DNA from: Streptomyces melanogenes
GTDB taxonomy: Bacteria; Actinomycetota; Actinomycetes; Streptomycetales; Streptomycetaceae
Assembly: GCF_014649795.1 (NCBI RefSeq)
Contig: NZ_BMTS01000023.1
Span: 1-64,000 of the forward strand
Length of the DNA stretch: 64,000 nucleotides
Direction: 5' to 3'
Below, one piece after another: positions 1 to 9,700 of this stretch (the first letter of the stretch is position 1; every line of letters starts with the position of its first letter). Position numbers and translations under genes: made by a program. The notes beneath the pieces are model-generated. The model made no database searches. It had not been told where the DNA came from and worked only from the letters and a program-made list of their open reading frames with translations.

Positions 1-1
1 G

Positions 2-220
2 GACCTCACCGACTGCCTCTTCCTCACCCAGACCCAGGTCAACGCCGCCAAGGGCGACGCCGCCACCCTCCTCCCGACCGGCCTGGAGCGCCCGTCGCAC
101 TGGAACGAGGACGCCACCACCCCGGCCGTGCCCGCCCGCGCCCCGCGCAAGGCCCCGGCGCGAAAGCCCGGTGCTTCCGGCCGCAGGCGCCCGGGCCCGG
201 CGGGCTCCCAGAACAAGTAA
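2..220 (+). CDS. 3' end of an unrecognised protein (partial, runs in from the left edge)
   Basis: An open frame enters from the left edge and ends at TAA (218-220), giving the last 72 residues of a protein. The visible part begins DLTDCLFLTQTQVNAAKG, continues with LLPTGLERPSHWNED and ends in a low-complexity Ala/Pro/Arg/Lys-rich basic tail of about 35 residues. Codon choice is strongly G/C-ending, as in a real actinomycete gene. I do not recognise the family from this fragment; basic tails of this kind occur on nucleic-acid-binding proteins, but that alone is not evidence of function. It converges on the amidase gene and is probably outside the biosynthetic cluster. Confidence 0.6.
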   Translation, partial: DLTDCLFLTQTQVNAAKGDAATLLPTGLERPSHWNEDATTPAVPARAPRKAPARKPGASGRRRPGPAGSQNK

Positions 221-230
221 TCGCCACCCC

Positions 231-248
231 GGCCCCCGGGAGGGGGTC
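231..248. terminator. Small hairpin between convergent genes, possible bidirectional terminator
   Basis: Five C (233-237) and five G (242-246) form a perfect stem around a GGGA loop. It is extended by a G-U and a G-C pair (232/247, 231/248). It sits in the 35-bp gap between the TAA of the left-edge gene and the stop codon of the minus-strand amidase. There is no U-run, which is common for actinobacterial terminators. The placement supports the call; the short stem keeps it tentative. Confidence 0.4.
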
Positions 249-255
249 AGCCCCG

Positions 256-1671
256 TCAGTCCACATAGACCCCGGGCTGCCGCTCCGCCCAAGGCACCGC
301 CTGCTCCAGCTGCGCCGCAACCCGCAGTAGCAGGTCCTCGCGGCCGTGGGCGGCGATCAGCTGAACCCCGATGGGCAGTCCCTCGCGGCTCTGGCCCAGA
401 GGGAGGCTGATCGCGGGGTGGCCGGAGACGTTGAACAGGGCCGTGAACGGGCCGTGTTCGAAGATGCGGCGGAGCCAGGAGCGGACGCTGTGGCGGGCGT
501 CGTCGTAGTCCAGGGTGCCGTGCGGGGCGGGGAGTTGGGCCAGCGTCGGGGTGACCAGCAGGTCGTGGTCGAGGAAGAAACGGCCGATCGGCCGGGTCAC
601 CAGGTGCTGGGCCTCCATCGCGGCCAGGACGTCCAGCGCGGTGAAGGACTCGGCCTCGGCCAGGACGCGGCGCGAGACGCCTTCGAGTGCGGACGGGTCG
701 GGGCGGCGCGGGGCGCCCCGCAGCACCGCTCCGCCGGTCGAGACGGCGCTGAGCATGACCGCCTCCACCACCTCGTCGGCGTCGACGTCGGGGCTCGCCT
801 CCGTCACGATGTGGCCGATCCACTCCAGGACCTGGCCGACGGCGACGGTCGCCTCGGCTATCTGGCGGTCGACGGGCACGCCCGACCACGGCACGGTGGT
901 GACGGCGACCCGCAGCCGGCCCGGGTCCGTGCGGACCTCGTCGGCGTAGGGGCGGGTGACCGGCGCCAGCTGGTACTTCTCGCCGACCGTCGGCGCTGAC
1001 ACGGCGTCGAGCAGGTGTGCCGCGTCCCGTACGGTCCGGGTGAGGCCGAACTCGACCAGCTGCCCGAACGCCGCTTCGCCGGCGAGCGGTCCGGACGGGG
1101 TGCGGCCGCGGCTCGGCTTGAGGCCGACCAGGCCGCAGCACGAGGCCGGGACGCGGATCGAGCCGCCCGCGTCATTGGCGTGTGCGAACGGTACGGCCCC
1201 GGCGGCCACCAGTGCGGCCGAGCCGCCGCTGGACCCGCCGACGCCCCGCTCCAGGTTCCACGGGTTGCGGGTCACGCCGTAGCGCACCGACTCGGTGGCG
1301 AAGTTGAGGCCGAACTCGGGAACGGTGCTCTGGCCCAGGGCGACCAGTCCGGCGGTGCGGAAGCGGGCCATCAGATCGTGGTCGACCAGGGCATAGGCGC
1401 CCCGGATGCTGCGGCTGCCCAGGGTGAACGGCACGCCCTGGGTGAAGGGGCCGCTGTCCTTGATGACGAACGGCACCCCGGCCAGCGGGCCGTCCGGATC
1501 GTGCGCCGGGGCCGGATCGAACAACGGCCCGGTGAGGGCGTTGAGATCGGCGTTCACGTGCTCGACCGCACGCCGGGCGGCGACCTCCACCTCGGCGGCG
1601 CTCACTTCGCGCGTACGGATCAGCTCGCGCAGACCGACCGCGTCGAAGGCTGCGTATGCGTGCGGCTCCAT
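256..1671 (-). CDS. Amidase signature (AS) family amidohydrolase
   Basis: Predicted 471-residue cytosolic hydrolase of the amidase-signature family, which cleaves carboxamide bonds with a Ser-cisSer-Lys triad. All three positions are visible: Lys71 in VIKDSG, Ser147 in GGSSGGS and the nucleophile Ser171 in AGGSIRVPA. The spacing (76 and 24 residues) is normal for the family, and so is the length. The ATG at 1671 is preferred because GAGGAG lies about 11 nt upstream; a GTG at 1683 is in frame but would place that ribosome site too close. The gene follows the type II thioesterase by 97 bp on the same strand, so the two probably form an operon diverging from the megasynthases. A role in trimming an amide of the product or precursor is possible but inferred from position only; it could equally be a flanking housekeeping gene. 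Confidence 0.88.
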   Translation of the reverse strand: MEPHAYAAFDAVGLRELIRTREVSAAEVEVAARRAVEHVNADLNALTGPLFDPAPAHDPDGPLAGVPFVIKDSGPFTQGVPFTLGSRSIRGAYALVDHDLMARFRTAGLVALGQSTVPEFGLNFATESVRYGVTRNPWNLERGVGGSSGGSAALVAAGAVPFAHANDAGGSIRVPASCCGLVGLKPSRGRTPSGPLAGEAAFGQLVEFGLTRTVRDAAHLLDAVSAPTVGEKYQLAPVTRPYADEVRTDPGRLRVAVTTVPWSGVPVDRQIAEATVAVGQVLEWIGHIVTEASPDVDADEVVEAVMLSAVSTGGAVLRGAPRRPDPSALEGVSRRVLAEAESFTALDVLAAMEAQHLVTRPIGRFFLDHDLLVTPTLAQLPAPHGTLDYDDARHSVRSWLRRIFEHGPFTALFNVSGHPAISLPLGQSREGLPIGVQLIAAHGREDLLLRVAAQLEQAVPWAERQPGVYVD

Positions 1672-1768
1672 GCGGTCGTCCACTCCTCGATTGCGTGCCC
1701 GGGTCAGCGTGACATACGGGTACGAGCCGGTCGGCGCCGGGGTTCGAAGGACTCGGCGTCGAAACCGG

Positions 1769-2512
1769 TCAGCGGGCGTTCGCGGTCGCGATGTGCTCGC
1801 GGATCTCACGGGTGATGGCCGGCAGATGGTCATCGATGAAGAAGTGGCCGCCCGCGAACACCCGCATTCGGAAGGACGCCGAGGTGTGCCGCTCCCACAG
1901 GGCGACCTCGTCGAGTTCGACCACCGGGTCGTCGTCACCGGAGAGGGCGACGACCGGGCAGCTCAGCGGCGGGGCCGGGGTGGGGCGGTAGGTCTCGATG
2001 GCGTGGTAGTCGCCCCGCATCGTCGGCAGGACCATCCGCACCAGCGCCTCGTCGGCGAGCACCTGCGCGTTCGTGCCGCTGAGCCGCTTCAACTCGGCGA
2101 GCAGGTCCTCGTCGCTGCCGAGGTGGACATATCCGTCACGTGCGACGGAAGGCGCGCGCCGCCCCGAGGCGAACAGGCCCAGCGGGACGGTGCCGCGCCG
2201 CTCCAGGCGCAGTGCGACCTCGTACGCGACCGCGGAGCCCATGCTGTGCCCGAAGAGGGCGAGGGGTCGGTCCGTCCAGGGAGTCAGCTCCTCGGTGATG
2301 CGGTCGGCGAGCGTGGATATGTCCTTGATGCACGGTTCGGCCAGCCGGTCCTGGCGGCCGGGGTACTGGATCGCGAGCACATCGACCTCGGGCGAGAGTG
2401 CCCGGGAGGCGGGGAAGTAGTACGTGGCCGAGCCACCCGCGTGCGGGAAGCAGACGAGCCGGGTGGCGGCCTGCGGGGCGGGGTGGAACCGCCGGATCCA
2501 GGGGCTGCTCAT
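1769..2512 (-). CDS. Type II (editing) thioesterase
   Basis: A 247-residue stand-alone alpha/beta-hydrolase of the type II thioesterase family, which removes aberrant or stalled acyl groups from the phosphopantetheine arms of PKS and NRPS carriers. The N-terminal CFPHAGGSA and YPGRQDR motifs are typical. The catalytic residues are Ser90 in GHSMG, Asp195 in GDDDP and His223 in GGHFF. The chosen ATG (2512) has AGGA six nt upstream; a GTG five codons earlier (2527) lacks a comparable site. It lies next to and diverges from the synthase genes and presumably proofreads them. It is not a substitute for the chain-terminating thioesterase, which is not seen in this window. Confidence 0.93.
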   Translation of the reverse strand: MSSPWIRRFHPAPQAATRLVCFPHAGGSATYYFPASRALSPEVDVLAIQYPGRQDRLAEPCIKDISTLADRITEELTPWTDRPLALFGHSMGSAVAYEVALRLERRGTVPLGLFASGRRAPSVARDGYVHLGSDEDLLAELKRLSGTNAQVLADEALVRMVLPTMRGDYHAIETYRPTPAPPLSCPVVALSGDDDPVVELDEVALWERHTSASFRMRVFAGGHFFIDDHLPAITREIREHIATANAR

Positions 2513-2824
2513 GGACGATCCTGCCACGGTCGATGCTTCTCCTCGTGCGCGCTTGCGGGTGAAGTCCAGTATTCAAGTTCTTGGTGGAGCCGTCCGTCAG
2601 CCTAGGGCCCGCGGGAGCCGCCGAGCACTCGCCAAGGCCTCGACGTGCGGCGCTTGACGTTATCCGGAGCGTCATGTGAGATACGGAACCGGGTGGTCAA
2701 CCTGTTCTGGTCAACTGCCCGATCGAGTGTATATTTTGCGGCGCCGCAACTTGCCGCAAGCAGAACTTACGGTCGTTCGGCCACTGTGAAGTGCCCGGCA
2801 CTCGGGGGACGGGTCACCACATCT
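2513..2824. promoter_or_regulatory. Divergent intergenic region with candidate promoters
   Basis: This 312-bp stretch separates the minus-strand thioesterase from the first synthase gene, and its base use is clearly less G/C-biased than the flanking genes. On the plus strand, TTGACG (2654-2659) is followed after 17 bp by TGAGAT (2677-2682). Further down an AT-rich pocket, TATATTTT from 2730, could be a -10 element for a leader of about 90 nt. Two GGTCAAC heptamers (2695-2701 and 2709-2715), start-to-start 14 bp apart, could be an operator or minus-strand TTGACC -35 elements. A purine-rich GGGGGACGGG (2804-2813) precedes the ATG at 2825. I see no other gene here. Assignments are by eye and unproven. 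Confidence 0.4.
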
Positions 2825-3770
2825 ATGCTTCGCGAGCACAAGGGAACCATTCGTCGTGCCCGCCTGTCCGATCTCACCCGGCTCATGGAGCTGGAAGAGA
2901 TGTGTTGGGCCGAGGAATTGCGGGTCTCCGCACGGGTCGTCCGTCGGCGTCTGACGGTCAACCCGCAGAGCCAATTCGTCATCGAGGACGAGGGTGCTGT
3001 CTGGGGCGTCATCTATTCCCAGCGCATCGCCGATCCCCACGCCCTTCGCACCGTACGGTTCGACACGGCCGACCGGCTGCACCGGGCCGACGGGGCCGTC
3101 GCTCATGTGCTGTCCCTCAACATCGATCCGCGGAAGCAGAGCTTCGGGTATGGTGATGCCCTGCTCGAACACCTGCTGGAGTGGAGCGGCGAGGTCGCAG
3201 GCGTGGCCACGGCCGTCGGCGTCACCCGCTGCAGGGACTTCAAGCGGCACCCAGGGATCGAGCTCGCGGACTACATCCAGGCAAAGAATTCGCAAGATCG
3301 TTGCCTGGATACCGTTTTGCGCATGCACCAGCTGCACGGCGCTGAGGTACGTTCCCTCGTGCCGGGCTATCGGCCGGGCGATCTGGTCAACGGCGGAAAC
3401 GGCGTCCTCGTCGAATACGATCTGGCCACCCGGCGCGATCGCACGAAGCGACTGGAGCGGCTGGATCGGGATACGGTCGTTGAATCCCAGACGAATTCCC
3501 GGGCCGTGATACCCGGGGCCGCTGAATTGGCCGTCGAAATCCTGGCATTCCTGGAAGAGCTCCTCGGCGACACCTCCGACGCCAAAGACGCACAACTCTC
3601 CCTGGACAGCCCGCTGTTCGAGCTCGGCCTCGACTCGGCCAGTCTCCTGGACCTCCAGGACAAAATCGAGGGCCGCTACGGCATCTCGCTCGAACCCCTT
3701 TTCTTCTTCGAGTACAACACCGGCGCCAAAATCATTGCCTTCCTCGACGGCGTGCGCGGCGAGGAGCCGG
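2825..3770 (+). other. Module 0: GNAT-ACP loading didomain
   Basis: Residues 5-210 resemble the GNAT-like loading domains of CurA and pederin-type synthases, which decarboxylate a malonyl unit and pass acetyl to the adjacent ACP. Visible features are CWAEELR near the start, the acyl-CoA-binding loop RKQSFGYGDAL in the expected place after a beta strand, and a late RMHQLHGAE segment typical of this subgroup. The ACP has GLDSASL with Ser271. There is no N-terminal adaptor domain as in CurA. Acetyl starter is therefore inferred, not shown. Confidence 0.82.
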
Positions 3771-6700
3771 ATCCGGTGGAATCCGCCGATGTGCGCGAGC
3801 CGGTGCCGACGGCTCGCGAGGCCGCCGACGGCGACATCGCGATCATCGGCATGGCCTGCCGGCTGCCCGGCGGCGTCGACGACCACAGCGCGCTGTGGGA
3901 GCTCCTCGCGGACGGGCGCTCGGCCGTCGGCACCCTCCCGGACGGCCGCTGGCAGTGGCCCGACGGCATCGGCCCCGACACCCACCCCGGCATCGACCGG
4001 GGCGGCTTCGTCCAGGACGCGGCATGCTTCGAGCCCGGGCTCTTCCGTATCTCGCCCAACGAAGCCCGGCGCATGGACCCCCAGCAGCGCTGGATGCTGG
4101 AGCTCGGCTGGGCCTGTCTGGAGGACGCCGGATACTCGCCGAGCGCCGTTTCCGGCACCCCGACGGGCGTGTTCATCGGCGCCAGTGGCTCCGACTACCA
4201 GCGCGTCATGGACACCCGCAGGCTGCCGGTGCGCGCGCACAGCGGCCTGACCACATCCATGGCGATCATCGCCAACCGCGTGTCGTACTTCTTCGACCTT
4301 CGCGGCCCCAGCGTCCAGGTCGACACCGCCTGCTCCAGTTCGCTGGTCGCCGTGCACTCGGCGGTACGGGCGCTGCGCGCGGGCGACTGTGAGACCGCGC
4401 TGGTCGGCGGTGTCAACGTACTGTGCCACCCGGCCAGTAGCGTCGCCTACCACCAGGCGGGCATGCTCTCCCCGGACGGCCTGTGCAAGACGTTCGACGC
4501 GTCCGCCGACGGCTATGTGCGCTCCGAGGGCGGCGCCGTCGTCCTGCTGAAGCCGCTGGCGAAGGCGCTCGCGGACGGCGACCATGTGCACGCCGTCATC
4601 AAGGGCACCGCCACCAACCACGGTGGCCAGTCGGGCGGTCTGACCGTGCCCAGCGCCGCGATGCAGGCCGGGCTGATCACCGCCGCGCTGGCCGACGCGG
4701 GCGTGGAGCCGTCGGGCGTGAGCTATGTGGAGGCGCACGGCACCGGGACTGCGCTCGGCGACCCCATCGAAGTCCAGGGCCTGACGCGGGCGTTCGCCGG
4801 GAGCGCCACCCCGTGCGGCCTCGGCTCCGTGAAGACCAACCTCGGCCACCTCGAAGCGGCCGCGGGCATCACCGGCCTGCTCAAGATCGTCCTGTCGATG
4901 CGGCACGGCGCCCTGCCCGCCTCGCTCCACTACACCGAGCTCAACCCGCAGATCAGCCTGGAGGGTTCACCGTTCTCGGTGGTCGACCGGCTCACCGAAT
5001 GGGAGCCCCGGGGCGGCCGGGCGCGGCTCGCCGGAGTCAGCAGCTTCGGCTCCGGCGGCAGCAACGCGCATGTGATCGTGGCCGAGTACGTCGAGGGAGG
5101 CGCCGAAAGGCCCGAGTCGCCCGCCGTTCCCTCCCTCGTCCTCCTGTCGGCCGAGAGCGAGCCGCAGCTCGTACGGCAGGCGGAGCTCCTGCTCGACCAC
5201 GTCCGCCGGGAGCGGCCGGACGCGGCCGGGCTCGCCGATCTGGCGTACACCTCGCAGACCGGCCGCGCGGCCCTGACCGAGCGCCTCGCACTGGTGGTGG
5301 CGGACCCCGACGCTCTCGCGGCTCTGCTGGAACGTTTCCTCGCAGGTGACGGCGGAGTGGACATCCATCGGGGGAGCGCCAAGCGGCGCGCCGGAACCCT
5401 CGTGTCCGGGCGCGAGCGCGGCCCGCTGGCCGAGGCCTGGGTGCGCGGCGCGGACGTCGACTGGGAGCGGCTGTACGAGGACGGGCCGAGGCCCCGGCGC
5501 GTACCCCTGCCCACGCACGTCTTCGCCAAGAAGCGGTACTGGCTCCACGACGAGCCGGAAACCGGCACGGCCCCTGCGGCCGAGCCGCCGCTGCGCGCTC
5601 ACCCGTTGCTCGGGGCCCCGGTGTCGGGCGACCCCTGCCGCTACCGTGCCACCCTCTCCGGCCGGGACTTCTACCTGCGGGATCACCGGGTGCGCGGCGA
5701 GAAGGTACTGCCCGCCGTCGCGTATCTGGAGATGGCCCGCGAGGCTCTGGTCCGCGCCACGGCGGCCGACCCGGACGCCCCGGTGCGGCTCGCCCATGTG
5801 GTGTGGCAGCGGCCGTTCGTCGCCGCCGACGAGCCCCGCACCGCCTACACCGCCCTGACCGACGACGGCGAGGGCAGCTTCACGTACGCGATCGGCACCG
5901 GAGGGCGCGACGGCATCGTGCACTCGCGCGGCACCGGTTCGCGCGGAGGCGCCCAGGAGCCCGGCGTGCTCGACCTGGCCTCGCTGAAGGCCCGGATGGG
6001 CACGGCCGAGCTGGGCCGCGAGGAGTGCTACGCCGCTCTGCGCGGCGCCGGGCTCGACTACGGCGACGCACACCGCTCGCTGCGCGAAGTCCGCCTGGGC
6101 GACGGCGAGATGCTGGCCGCGCTCGCCCTGCCGGACGCGCTGGGCGAGGACCGGCACGGCTTCGTACTCCACCCCAGCATCCTCGACGGCGCCCTCCAGG
6201 CCGTCTACGCCCCGCAGATCCACGACGCCCGCACGGGCACGGTCTGGAGCGCTGCGCTGCCGTTCGCGCTCGACGCGCTGGAGGTGCACGGCCCGACCCC
6301 GGTGACCGCGTACGCCTGGATCCGCGCGGCCTCCGGCGGCACCGCCGGGGTGCGGCGGTGGGACCTGGACCTGTGCGACGAGCACGGCAGGATCTTCACG
6401 ACCCTGCGCGGCTACTCCACGCGCGAGAGCGCCGTCGGCCGGGCCGATGCCCCGGTGACCCTGTTCCGGCCCGTCTGGCACGACCGGCCCGCCCCCGCGA
6501 ACGTCGAGTCCGCCGCTCCCACCGCCCAGACGGTGCTGGCCTGCGGATTCGGCGAGCGGCTCGCGGAGCTGCGCCGACTGGCGCCGCAGATCACATTCCT
6601 GGACCCGCCGGAGACGGCCGGGAGCGGGGGCGCCCCGGAGGCCGTCACCGCTCACGCGGTCGAGCTGCTGCACGCCGTCAAGGGCATCCTCCTCGGCAGG

Positions 6701-9700
6701 CCGACCGCTCCCGTACTGGTGCAGGCGCTGGTGCCCGCCGACGGCGGACCGTACGCGTACGAAGCCCTGGCCGGTCTGCTGAAGAGCGCGCACCTGGAGA
6801 ACCCGCTGCTCCTCGGGCAGGTCGTCGCCGTTCCCGCCGACGCCCCGGCCGCGGATCTCGCCGAGGCGCTCGCCGAGGGGGCGCGCACCCCCTGGGACCA
6901 GCAGGTCCGCAGCGAAGGCGGGCGCCGCCAGGTGCTCGGCTGGGAGCCGGTGGGCGAACTCCCGGACGCCGGGCCGGTGGTGTGGCGCGAGGGCGGTGTC
7001 TACCTCGTCACCGGGGGCGCGGGCGGCCTCGGTCTGATCCTCGCCGAGGAGATCGCCCGCCGGGCGAGCGGCGCGGTGCTGTGCCTCACCGGTCGTGCCG
7101 AGCCGGACGCGGAGCGGCGGGCCGGGCTCGACGCGCTGCGGCGGACCGGCGCGAGCGTCGAGTACCACGTCCTCGACGCGGCGGACGCGGACGGCACCGC
7201 CGCACTCGTCGCCGACCTCGTGCGCCGCCACGGGGCCGTGCACGGAGTGGTGCACGGCGCGGGCGTGCTGCACGACAACTTCCTGCTGAAGAAGTCCGCG
7301 GCGGAGTTGACCCGAGTGCTGCGCCCCAAGCTCGCCGGAGCGGTCGCCCTCGACGAGGCGACCAAGGACGAGGGCCTCGACTTCTTCGTCCTCTTCTCCT
7401 CCATCATGGGTGCGACCGGCAACGTCGGCCAGGCCGACTACGCCGTGGCCAACGCCTTCCTCGACCGCTTCGCCCGCCACCGCGACGCCCTGGTGCGCGC
7501 GGGCGAGCGCGCCGGGCGCAGCGTCGCCATCGGCTGGCCGCTCTGGGAGAGCGGCGGAATGGGCGTCGACGCGGCCACGCGCGACGCGCTGCGGACGCGC
7601 GCCGGGATGGTCCCCATGGCGACCTCGGCGGGCATCGACGCCTTCCATCGTGCGCTCGCGGCCGGCGAGCCGCAGATCGTGGTGGGCGCGGGCGAACGGG
7701 CCCGGCTGCAGGCGTACTTGGAGACCGGTTCCGCCGCCCCGCAGCCCGTGGGCGTCGTCGCCGAGGCCACCGTCGTCGAGTCGCACGCTGTCGACGACCG
7801 TACGCTCACCGGGCGGGCCGTCCGCTTCCTGAAGGAGGCGCTGGGCAAGCTCACCGGGCTGGCCGTGGGGGAGATCGAGGCGGACGAACTCCTCGGTGCG
7901 TACGGGATGGACTCCATCCTGGCGACCGAGCTGACGTCGGGTCTTGAGGCCACGTTCGGCCCGCTCTCCAAGACGCTCCTGTTCGAGTACCACACGCTCG
8001 CCGAGCTGAGCGGATACTTCGTCGCGCGGCACCGTGCGGTGCTGGAGGCGCTGTTCGCCGAGGTGGCGCAGGCAGCCGGGACCGCCGAGGCGGCCGACGC
8101 CGTCGGGCCGGCCGGCGCCGCGGTCGCCGACGCGCCGCCCGCGCCCCGCGTCGAGGTGGCCGAGCCCGCCGCGCCCCGCTCCTCCGCGCTCGACATCGCC
8201 GTCATCGGCCTCTCCGGCCGCTACCCCGAGGCGCGTGACCTCGCCGAGTACTGGGCCAATCTGCGCGACGGGCGTGACTGCGTGGTGGAGGTGCCGCAGG
8301 ACCGCTGGGACTGGCGCGAGCACTACAGCGAGGACCGGACCGCACCCGGCCGCCACTACAGCAAGTGGGGCGGCTTCATCGCCGAGGTCGACCGCTTCGA
8401 CCCGCTCTTCTTCAACATTTCCCCGCACGAGGCCGACTACCTCGACCCGCAGGAACGGCTGTTCCTCGAGCACGCCTGGACGGCGCTCGAAGACGCGGGC
8501 CACACCCGCGAGCAGCTGCGCCGTCTCGGCGGCCGGGTCGGTGTGTACGCGGGCGTGATGTGGGGCCAGTACCAGCTGCTCTTCCCGGGTGGCGGCGCCC
8601 CGCGCGGCAACCCCAACGCGCTGGGCAGCAGCTACGCGAGCGTCGCCAACCGCGTCTCGTTCGTGATGAACCTGCACGGCCCGAGCATGACCGTGGACAC
8701 CATGTGCTCCAGCTCGCTGACCGCGATCGAGCTGGCCTGCCGGGACCTGCGCCAGGGCCGGACCAAGCTGGCGTTCGCGGGCGGCGTCAACGTCACCGTC
8801 CACCCCAACAAGTACCTGAGCCTGAGCGCGGGCCAGTTCATCTCCAGCAAGGGCCACTGCGAGAGCTTCGGCATCGGCGGCGACGGCTACATCCCCGGCG
8901 AAGGCGTCGGAGTGGTGCTGCTGAAGCCGCTGCGCGACGCCGAGCGCGACGGCGACCACATCTACGGCGTCATCAAGGGCAGCGGTGTCTCGCACGGCGG
9001 CCGCACCAACGGCTACACCGTGCCCAACCCCCGGGCGCAGGAAGCCGCGATCAGCGAGGCGCTCGACGAGGCCGGCGTCGACGCCCGCGCCATCAGCTAC
9101 GTCGAGGCCCACGGCACCGGCACCAAGCTCGGCGACCCCATCGAGATCACCGGTCTCAGCCAGGCGTTCGGCGCGGCGACCGGATCCGCCGACACCCAGT
9201 ACTGCCACCTCGGCTCCGCCAAGTCGAACATCGGCCACTGCGAGAGCGCCGCCGGGATCGCCGGGCTCACCAAGGTGCTGCTGCAACTGCGGCACGGCCA
9301 GATCGCGCCCTCCCTGCACTCGCGCACCCTCAACCCCAACATCGACTTCAGCAGTACGCCGTTCGTCGTCAACCAGGAACTGCGCGCGTGGGAGCGCCCG
9401 GTCGTCGACGGCGAGGTCCGTCCCCGGCTCGCCGGGATCTCCTCGTTCGGCGCGGGCGGCTCCAACGCGCATCTGCTGGTGGAGGAGTACGTGGATAGCC
9501 GCCCGGGCACCGGCGTTTCCGGGCAGCCGCTGCTGTTCCCGCTGTCGGCCAAGGACGAGGAGCGGCTGCGCGCCTACGCGGCGCGGCTGCTGCGCTTCGT
9601 ACGGGAGTCGGCGGACGGCCCCGACGCGGTGGCGCCCGCCGATCTGGCGTACACGCTGCAGACCGGCCGCGAGGCGATGGACGCCCGGCTCGCCGTCGTC

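Noticed and set aside
2..220. Assigning the left-edge fragment to a helicase or other nucleic-acid-binding family from its basic tail
   Set aside because: A low-complexity tail is not diagnostic and no conserved domain motif is visible in 72 residues.
1672..1938. N-terminal extension of the amidase frame to 1938
   Set aside because: It would overlap the 3' end of the thioesterase gene. Family length and the ribosome site favour the ATG at 1671.
2645..2824. A 60-codon upstream extension of gene A
   Set aside because: The codons lose G/C third-position bias, the peptide has no recognisable fold, and the segment holds the promoter-like sequences. The GNAT domain starts right after the ATG at 2825.
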